Below, one piece after another: positions 57,922-64,000 of a stretch of 64,000 bases of DNA (positions are counted from its first letter, which is position 1; every line of letters begins with the position of its first letter). The stretch comes from BD2-11 sp965115885. GTDB lineage: Bacteria > Gemmatimonadota > Gemmatimonadetes > Longimicrobiales > Gaopeijiaceae. The DNA lies in the NCBI GenBank assembly GCA_965115885.1, contig OZ220479.1, positions 2,914,001-2,978,000 of the forward strand, read 5' to 3'. The notes under the pieces are model-generated. The model was not told the DNA's origin. It ran no database searches and saw only the letters and a list, made by a program, of their open reading frames with translations. The translations under genes were made by a program, and so were the position numbers.

Positions 57922-59340
57922 TCAGGTTCCGCCGTGCGCGGCGGCGGCGCCCGGCGTCCCGAGGGGGAACGCGCTGGTGCTGTCGCCGAAGCTGGTCATG
58001 TCCTCGTGTCCCAACGCATGCAGCAGACTCAGCATGACGTTGGCCATGGGCGTGCCGTCGGGAGCCTTCAGGTGCAAGTTGCCCCGGAGTCCGCCGTTGG
58101 CCCCGCCCAAGGCGATCAACGGGCATCTGCGGTGGTTGTGCAGGTTGCCGTCGGCCATGGGCGAACCGTAGACGATCATCGTCTTGTCGAGCAGATGGGC
58201 GTCGCCCTCCGCGTTCTCGCGCAGGCGATCCATCAGGTAGGGCAACATGCTCGCGTGGTACTTGTTGATGGTGGCGAAGTCGAGAACGCCCTCCGGGTTC
58301 CCTCCGTGGTGCGACGCAGGGTGGAAGGGCTTGTCGGTGCCGCTCTCGGGATAGACCCGGGAAGACGCGTCCCTGCCCAGCTTGAAGGAGAAGACGCGGG
58401 TCGTGTCGGAGGCGAAGGCCAGCGCCTGCAGGTCGAACATGGTCTCGACGTGCTCGGTGAAGGAGTCCGGGACCCCGGCCGGCGCTTCGGGAAGATCCCG
58501 CGGCTCTCCGCTGGAGTTGCGCGCCTCGATGCGCTCGATTCGTCGCTCGATCTCACGCACGTTCTCCAGATACTGGTCGATGCGCAACCGATCCGAGGGT
58601 CGAAGCTCGCGCTTCAGGCGAACCACGTCGCGGGCGATCCAGTCCAGGATGCTGCGGCTGGTGCGGCGGCGCGCGGCGCGCTCCTCCGCAGTGCCTCCGG
58701 CACCGAAGAGCTGGTCGAAGGCGATGCGCGGATCGCGGATCATCGGCAACGGCTCGGTGGGGGAGGCCCAGCTGATGGTGTCGGTGTAGACGCAGGCGTA
58801 GCCGTATGCGCACCCGCCGGCTTGGTCCACGTTCTCGATGCAGAGTTGCATCGACGGGATCGGCGTGTCCTGCCCGAAGCGCTGGGCGTGCAGCTGGTCG
58901 AGCGAGGTGCCGACGTAGACGTCGGAGCTCTCGGTCTGTTTGGGGTGGGCCTGCGTGAGGAAGACGGCGCTCGACCGGAAGTGGTCGCCCCCGATCTCCT
59001 TGGGTTGGTAGGCCTCGGCGTTCGCGACGTCGGTGTTGCTGAAGATGGTGAGGTAGTCGCGGTACCGCTCGAGCGGCGCCAGAGAGCTCGGCCCGAGATC
59101 GAAGCCGCTTCCCGTGGCGGCGGGGGACCAGAGGTTCTGGGCGGCGCCCCACTCGTTGGCGCCGGCCGAGCCATGGACGATCTCGATGGCGACGAGCCTC
59201 GTGGGATCGGCGGCGCGGAGCGCCCGCGCCCCGGCGCGCCCCGCCGGGATCATGGCGTCGAGAAGGGGAAGGGCGACGGTGGCGCCCATGCCGCGCAGGA
59301 ACGTGCGCCGGGGGATGTGCGCTCCGGTGACGAAATGCAT
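57922..59340 (-). CDS. DUF1552 protein, Tat-exported, module copy 2
   Basis: This 472-residue DUF1552 protein is a close paralogue of the one at 44626-46056. It has the twin-arginine signal IPRRTFLRGMGATVALPLLD, identical in both copies. HFRSSAVFLTQAHPKQTESS, DVYVGTSLDQLHAQRFGQ, TRVFSFKLGRDASSRVYPES, PFHPASHHGG and MIVYGSPMADGNLHNHRRCP align one-to-one with copy 1. The C-terminus stops shortly after the conserved SFGDSTSAFP and is slightly shorter. No catalytic function is established for the family; the signal implies export after folding. It sits between the DUF1592 and ankyrin genes exactly as in copy 1. Confidence 0.93.
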   Translation of the reverse strand: MHFVTGAHIPRRTFLRGMGATVALPLLDAMIPAGRAGARALRAADPTRLVAIEIVHGSAGANEWGAAQNLWSPAATGSGFDLGPSSLAPLERYRDYLTIFSNTDVANAEAYQPKEIGGDHFRSSAVFLTQAHPKQTESSDVYVGTSLDQLHAQRFGQDTPIPSMQLCIENVDQAGGCAYGYACVYTDTISWASPTEPLPMIRDPRIAFDQLFGAGGTAEERAARRRTSRSILDWIARDVVRLKRELRPSDRLRIDQYLENVREIERRIERIEARNSSGEPRDLPEAPAGVPDSFTEHVETMFDLQALAFASDTTRVFSFKLGRDASSRVYPESGTDKPFHPASHHGGNPEGVLDFATINKYHASMLPYLMDRLRENAEGDAHLLDKTMIVYGSPMADGNLHNHRRCPLIALGGANGGLRGNLHLKAPDGTPMANVMLSLLHALGHEDMTSFGDSTSAFPLGTPGAAAAHGGT

Positions 59341-59470
59341 CGATGCCTCCGCTGGAAATGGCGTGTCGGTCGGTTTCGGTCGGCAACCGACCCGTCAGAG
59401 CCGGATGCCGGGATCGAGATCCCGCGAGCGCCGCAGGATCGATACTACGCCAACTCGTCCCAAGCCCATG

Positions 59471-61954
59471 CTATCCGGATCCTTGCGGGCTCTCCGCGAC
59501 CGCGGGCTCGGGTCCGCTCATCTGGAAGGCGTCGCTTTCGACGACGCCTCGGATGAACGCCGAGATGCGGTAGTCCTCCCGTGCGGCCTCGCGGACGATG
59601 GCCCGGACGCGCGGTTGGTCGTAGTACTCGACCCGCCGCCCCAGAGCGTACGCCATCAGGTTGGCGGCGAAGGTGCGGATCAGGGGCTCGGGACGCTTCA
59701 GCAACGCTTGCCGCAGCTCGGACGGAGTCGAGACGGGCGTCGTGTCGTAGAACGTTCCCCGGGTGTCGAGGGGCATGCCGTTCTCGCGGATGCGCCACCT
59801 TCCGGAGACTCCGAAGTTGTCGAGCGACAAGCCGATGGGGTCCATGAACTGGTGGCAGGCGTTGCACACCGGGTTGGCGCTGTGGCGCTCCATGCGCTCG
59901 CGGGTGGTGAGCATCCGCCCGCCCTCCGATTCCTCGGTCTCCTCCAAGTCGGGAATGCCCGGCGGCGGCGGCGGCGGCGGCGTGCCGAGCAGCACTTCCA
60001 TCACCCATTTGCCGCGCAACACCGGGGAGGTGCGGCCGGCGTGCGAGGTCAGGGTGAGGATGCTTCCGTGGCCGAAGAGGCCGCGCCGACGGTCGTCCGG
60101 ATAGTTCACGCGCCGGAAGTGGTCGCCGGCCACGTCCGGGATGCCGTAGTGCCGCGCCAGCCGTTCGTCCACGAAGGTGTAGTCCGCTCTGTACAGATCG
60201 AAGACGCTACGGTCCTCGCGGACCAAGTTGTAGAAGAAAAGCTCGGTCTCGCGGAGCATCGACTCGCGCAGCTGCTGATGGAAGTCGGGCTGCAGACGGA
60301 CGTCCGGATTGATCTTCTCGAGATCCTGGAGCCGCAACCACTGAGCCGCGAAACGCGTGCCCAGCGCCTCGGCGCGCGCATCGGCGAGCATGCGCGTCAC
60401 TTGGGCGTCGAGCACCGCCGGATCGGAGAGCCGACCGCCGACCGCCAGCTCCGTCAACTCCTCGTCCGGCGGAGCGCCCCACAGGAAGAAGGACAGGCGC
60501 GCGGCGAGGTCGATGTCGCGGATCCGGTATCCCTCGTAGGAATCGGCGCCCGGGGGCGGCTCTTCGAAACGGAAGACGAAATGCGGGCTCGCCAGGATGG
60601 CTTCCAGCGCGGTGCCGATGCCCGCCTCGAAACCGCCTTCCTCGGCGCCGGCGCGGTAGAACGCCATCAGGGCGGTCGCGTCCTCGTCGTTCAGGGGCCT
60701 CCGGAAGGCGTTGCGTCCCAAGCGGGAGACGATCTCGGTGGCGCAGGCGGTTTCTTCCGAAGGATCGGTCGGCCGACATGTGAAGATCGCCCGGCGGCTG
60801 GCGGTCTCCGAGACTCCGGTGGGATCGAAAGGCCCGCCGACCACCAAGTCGCGCAGATGCGGGAGCGCCAGAATTCCGTAGGTGCCGGCGATGGCGGTGC
60901 TCGCGAGCGACCAGTCGTGCGGAGAGATGAGGTCCTGGACCGGGCCTTCCGCGTGTTTGAGGAACGCGGCGGTCACCCGGCGGGCGCCGGAGCGCACGAA
61001 AACGGGTTCGGTGCGCATGTCGACGCCGTCCGGGTCGGAGACGTGCATCCAACGGTCGAGTTCGAGGACCGCCACCCGCTCGCCGTCGATGGAGATCTCG
61101 AGCTGCTCCGGGGATTCGTTCGTGTGGAGCGCGTTGCGCCCGTTGCCGACCAGGGTGCCGGTGGTTTCGTGGTGGAACGAGACCCGGAAGACGTACGCTC
61201 CGTCCGCCGGGAAGTCGTGCTCGACGCTGATGCCGCCGCGGGTGCCGTAGGGTGCGCCTTCCGCCCGCTCGGTCTGCGAAGCCCAGCGGGACACTTGGTA
61301 CTGGGTCTCGCTCGCGGTCGCGGCCGGATCGCCGAGGGCCCGGCGGGCGATGCCGCTGGCGGCGTTCAGGTAGGCCTCCAGCAGGGTGGGCGAGAGCATT
61401 TGGGCGTCGGCGATGTTGTCGAAGTTCGCGCTCTTGGTGTCGAGCGGGAGGTATTCGCCGGCGTCGACGTCGAGATCGAGCAAGTCCTTGACGGACCGTT
61501 CGTACTCGGCGCGGTTCAGTCGCTGGAAGGAGCGGGTCCCGGGATTGGGATTGGCGGCGAAGGCCGCGTCCATGCGGTCCTCGAGCGTGGTCGCCAGCGC
61601 TTCCAGAGTGTCGCCGGACGGGCGAGGCATCCCCGGCGGAGGCATCATCCCGGCGCGAAGCTTGAGGATCATCTTTTCCACGACCTCGGCGCGCGCGCCG
61701 AGGTCGTCGATGTCGAAGCCGGCGAGCGAGAGGTTCCCGGTGAGCAACGCGTCGTTGTGGCAGACTTGGCAGTAGCGCTGGACGACTCCGTCGAGGGTGG
61801 CGGCGGGAAGGCGGCCGATGCCGACCGCCGCCGGCACCGCTTCGATCCCCGGAGCGGCACCATCGAGCTGGCGGACGCCGGGGGCGGAGTCGCTGGCGGC
61901 GAAGGCCGCGAATCCGATGCCCGTCACAGCCGCGATCGACGCGAATGCCTTCAT
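59471..61954 (-). CDS. DUF1592-family c-type cytochrome (PSD-like), module copy 2
   Basis: This exported protein of 827 residues is paralogous to the one at 46137-48578. A signal (about 1-20) precedes the haem site YCQVCHND (Cys62, Cys65, His66). HDFPADGAYVFRVSFHHETT marks the sandwich-like domain. REDRSVFDLYRADYTFVDER and LLGTPPPPPPPGIPDLEE follow. The second site, VCNACHQFMDPIG, is near residue 698, and LIRTFAANLMAYALGRRVEY ends the DUF1585 region. It differs from copy 1 mainly in loops and in a longer sandwich domain. It heads the second module, 130 bases before the DUF1552 gene. Confidence 0.93.
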   Translation of the reverse strand: MKAFASIAAVTGIGFAAFAASDSAPGVRQLDGAAPGIEAVPAAVGIGRLPAATLDGVVQRYCQVCHNDALLTGNLSLAGFDIDDLGARAEVVEKMILKLRAGMMPPPGMPRPSGDTLEALATTLEDRMDAAFAANPNPGTRSFQRLNRAEYERSVKDLLDLDVDAGEYLPLDTKSANFDNIADAQMLSPTLLEAYLNAASGIARRALGDPAATASETQYQVSRWASQTERAEGAPYGTRGGISVEHDFPADGAYVFRVSFHHETTGTLVGNGRNALHTNESPEQLEISIDGERVAVLELDRWMHVSDPDGVDMRTEPVFVRSGARRVTAAFLKHAEGPVQDLISPHDWSLASTAIAGTYGILALPHLRDLVVGGPFDPTGVSETASRRAIFTCRPTDPSEETACATEIVSRLGRNAFRRPLNDEDATALMAFYRAGAEEGGFEAGIGTALEAILASPHFVFRFEEPPPGADSYEGYRIRDIDLAARLSFFLWGAPPDEELTELAVGGRLSDPAVLDAQVTRMLADARAEALGTRFAAQWLRLQDLEKINPDVRLQPDFHQQLRESMLRETELFFYNLVREDRSVFDLYRADYTFVDERLARHYGIPDVAGDHFRRVNYPDDRRRGLFGHGSILTLTSHAGRTSPVLRGKWVMEVLLGTPPPPPPPGIPDLEETEESEGGRMLTTRERMERHSANPVCNACHQFMDPIGLSLDNFGVSGRWRIRENGMPLDTRGTFYDTTPVSTPSELRQALLKRPEPLIRTFAANLMAYALGRRVEYYDQPRVRAIVREAAREDYRISAFIRGVVESDAFQMSGPEPAVAESPQGSG

Positions 61955-62438
61955 GCTTTACGGTCCCTCGTCCCGTCTGTCCACGCGCGGCCGGGCTCAC
62001 GCACCCCGCGCCTCCGATCCGGGGCGCGATCCCTCTCGTCGGGAGTCACTCCCCACGGCGTCGACCTACAGCCTACAGCGGACCCGGGATTTTCGCCAGT
62101 GCCGGGCTTCCGTTCTTCCGAGGCGTTTGGGGGGTTCTCGGACAGGCCGTGCGTTCACTCCGTCCAACCCGGCCGGAGCGGACGGCACAGGCGCGCAAAC
62201 TCGCCGCTCTCGGGCCGAGAATCCAGAGTCCGCAAGGACGATGGGGGGGCGCGCGGATGCGTCGGGCCGCGCACTGGCGGAACGGATCGGCCGCTGGGTT
62301 CCCGGACGCCGGAAAGCCACCGCAAGGTCGCGGGTTGCGGGATCCTGCGGATCCTCGGAGGACGCACGCATGGACGAGGCCGACTCCCGGTTGCGGGGAG
62401 GGAGATTGCGGGAGAATCGAGCTACGACGCGTTGCCGG
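61955..62438. other. Gap upstream of module copy 2
   Basis: This region of about 480 bases lies between the response regulator and the second DUF1592 gene. No gene was recognised. It should hold the module promoter on the minus strand. Open frames here are Arg/Pro-rich artefacts. Confidence 0.5.
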
Positions 62439-63117
62439 TCAATCGTCCCGTCCTTCCACGTGTTCGTCGGGGATCAGCAGACCGGATTTCAGCGCCAGAT
62501 CGACCCACTCCCGTCTGTCGCGCAATCCGAGTTCCCTCTTGATGCGGGTCCGGTAGTTCTCGACCGTTTTCGGTGCCCTCAACAGCTTCTTGGCGATCTG
62601 CTTCGCCGTGTAGGCCCGCGCCGTGAACTCCAGAATCTTGCGGTCCTGGTCGCTCAACCGAGCCAGGGGCGCGTCCGTCCGGGCGTCGAACTCCCGGCGC
62701 TTCCGCATGTAGAGTTCGGTTGCCTTGCGCGGCATCGTGGTCCGCCCCGCCGCGACCAAGTCCACGGCCTGAACCAACTCTTCCGGCCCGCGGCTTTTCT
62801 TGATGAATCCCATCGCGCCAGCGGACATGATGGGTTCGGGATACTCCTCGTGGTCGTGCCGGGTAAGGACGAGGATCCCCGCGCCGAGCTCCATCGCGCT
62901 GATTCGCCGCGTCGCCTCGATGCCGTCCATGTGCGGCATGCCGACATCCATCAGGATCACGTCGGGGTTGAATCGCTCCGCCAGCCGGACCGCCTCCTTC
63001 CCGTCGGCCGCCCTCGCCGACCACATCCATGCGTCCGGTGCGCTCGATGATCGTCCTGAAGCCCGCCCGCATTATCTCGTGGTCGTCGGCGATGAGTACC
63101 TTCGTGTTTCCGCTCAC
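62439..63117 (-). CDS. LuxR/NarL-type response regulator, frameshifted
   Basis: This is a two-component response regulator. From the GTG at 63117, which overlaps the kinase stop as GTGA, one frame reads NTKVLIADDHEIMRAGFRTI and ERTGRMDVVGE. At about 63011-63013 an extra base in a three-C run shifts the frame. The rest continues as AADGKEAVRLAERFNPDVIL with the phosphoacceptor Asp in LMDVGMPHMDG, then the LuxR helix-turn-helix LSDQDRKILEFTARAYTAKQ and APKTVENYRTRIKRELGL. The 679-base span is one more than 226 codons, as expected for a single insertion. It is either a recent pseudogene or a sequence error. Its partner is the adjoining kinase. Confidence 0.8.
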
Positions 63118-64000
63118 GGGTCCTCCCAGCGGGAGATCCCCTCGGAAACCGGTATTCTGACCCGAACCCTGGGGCCTGCGCCTCGCGCGCTCCGCACGTG
63201 CGCGACCCCGCCGACCATGGAGGCCCGCTCGCGGATCCCGAGCAACCCGAAACCCTCGCCCGAAGCGATGACGGCATCGGGATCGAACCCGGCGCCGGCA
63301 TCCTCGATTTCGACGCCGAGCCAGCCGGATTCTGCGGTCATGTTCACGTACGCTTCCTCGGTTCCCGAGTGCTCGCACGCGTTGGACAGGGATTCCTGGA
63401 CGATCCGAAACAGCGTCAGCGCTTTCTCCGAGTCCAGCTCGCGCCCGACGTTGATGAGTCGGCCGCGAACTGCGAACCCGGCTTCGCGCCACTCGCGGAA
63501 CAGGACCCTCAGTGCGAAGGTCAGCCCGAATTGCTCGAGCTCGAGCGGCGCCAAACCGTGGCAGATGCGTTCCACAGACGCGATCGCCTCGTCGATGGCC
63601 GCGCTCAAGTCGTCGATGGCCGAACTCGATCCTCGCCGGCCTTCGCCCTCCTCCGCGCCGAGAACGTCCGCGCGTTGCAGAAGCATGAGGCGGTGCTTGA
63701 TGGACACCATGCGCTGGACGATGTCGTCGTGGATCTCGCCGGCCATGCGGGCTCGCTCGGCTTCCACCGCCTGCATCCTCGCCCCGGCCAAGCTACGCCA
63801 TCGATCGGCACCATCGGCCCCACGTCGACGGATCGCCAGGGGCTGAGGCCGATTTCCACCGGAAACTCGCTGCCGTCCCTTCGCCGTCCGTAAAGCAACC
63901 CGCCGTCTCCCGTCGGCAAGGCGCGGGGGCGTCGCACGTACTCTGCGCGCAAATCCGCATACTGCCGACGGTACCGATCCGCCACCAGCAGATCCACGTT
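63114..64000 (-). CDS. PAS-domain histidine kinase (HisKA_3 type), partial and frameshifted
   Basis: This is a sensor kinase running off the right end of the window. Near the edge one frame encodes a PAS-like segment, YGRRRDGSEFPVEIGLSPWR. Between about 63840 and 63785 the readable sequence moves to another frame, where the kinase core follows: AVEAERARMAGEIHDDIVQR with the phospho-accepting His, then RIVQESLSNACEHSGTEEAY (N box), EDAGAGFDPD (G1) and GFGLLGIRERASMVGG (G2). This is the NarX/DegS-like HisKA_3 plus HATPase_c arrangement that pairs with LuxR-type regulators. The frame change could be a sequencing indel. The sensory N-terminus lies outside the window, so the signal is unknown. Confidence 0.8.
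   Translation of the reverse strand, partial: RGSAGGGSVPSAVCGFARRVRATPPRLADGRRRVALRTAKGRQRVSGGNRPQPLAIRRRGADGADRWRSLAGARMQAVEAERARMAGEIHDDIVQRMVSIKHRLMLLQRADVLGAEEGEGRRGSSSAIDDLSAAIDEAIASVERICHGLAPLELEQFGLTFALRVLFREWREAGFAVRGRLINVGRELDSEKALTLFRIVQESLSNACEHSGTEEAYVNMTAESGWLGVEIEDAGAGFDPDAVIASGEGFGLLGIRERASMVGGVAHVRSARGAGPRVRVRIPVSEGISRWEDP

Noticed and set aside
59114..62542. A 1142-codon plus-strand open frame opposite the DUF1592 gene
   Set aside because: It is antisense to a clear CxxCH-containing protein and has composition typical of the complementary strand of high-GC genes (Val/Arg/Gly-rich, no domains).

Overview
The window is a very GC-rich bacterial chromosome segment with about 45 genes, mostly on the minus strand and often with 4-bp start/stop overlaps (ATGA, GTGA, TTGA). 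Bacteroidetes-style SusC/SusD transporters and CarboxypepD-type TonB receptors occur together with planctomycete-style DUF1592/DUF1552 proteins, Tat-exported enzymes, many lipoproteins and high GC. This combination suggests a Gemmatimonadota-like or related heterotrophic Gram-negative lineage. That assignment is inference: no rRNA or tRNA gene was recognised here.

Layout. 0-16 kb: a TonB receptor with a translationally coupled lipoprotein, katG, a large exported CarboxypepD protein, a double-VOC protein, a peroxiredoxin, a Tat-exported aldo/keto reductase, gdhA and a K+ channel with RCK domains. Three long gaps between these genes hold decayed gene remnants. 16-29 kb: a PQQ-type sugar dehydrogenase, a frameshifted outer-membrane protein, an exported tandem HpcH/HpaI-like protein, then a coupled set (threonine dehydrogenase, kbl, glnS, a GT4 glycosyltransferase) and two SDRs. 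28-35 kb: an Mla/MCE lipid-transport operon (mlaE, mlaF, mlaD) running into a type-2 ferredoxin-NADP reductase and trxB, with rho divergent. 35-39 kb: an MsrP-like molybdoenzyme, a strong intrinsic terminator, a TlpA-like thioredoxin, a cytochrome c and a plug-like lipoprotein.

39-62 kb is the most unusual part. A three-gene module, DUF1592 c-type cytochrome -> Tat-exported DUF1552 protein -> periplasmic ankyrin protein ending in an NNHNCVxC tail, occurs twice (42.8-48.6 kb and 56.1-62.0 kb). The two copies have the same order and strand and flank a SusC/SusD operon with small lipoproteins and a plug-only protein. A CarboxypepD TonB receptor plus lipoprotein and an IS1634-like transposase remnant lie downstream. 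I infer a duplicated cell-envelope module, perhaps redox-linked and coupled to outer-membrane import; its function is unknown.

The right end holds a LuxR-type response regulator and a PAS histidine kinase. Each is broken by an apparent single-base frameshift. Several frameshifts lie in short G or C runs, so sequencing or assembly errors must be excluded before calling these genes dead.
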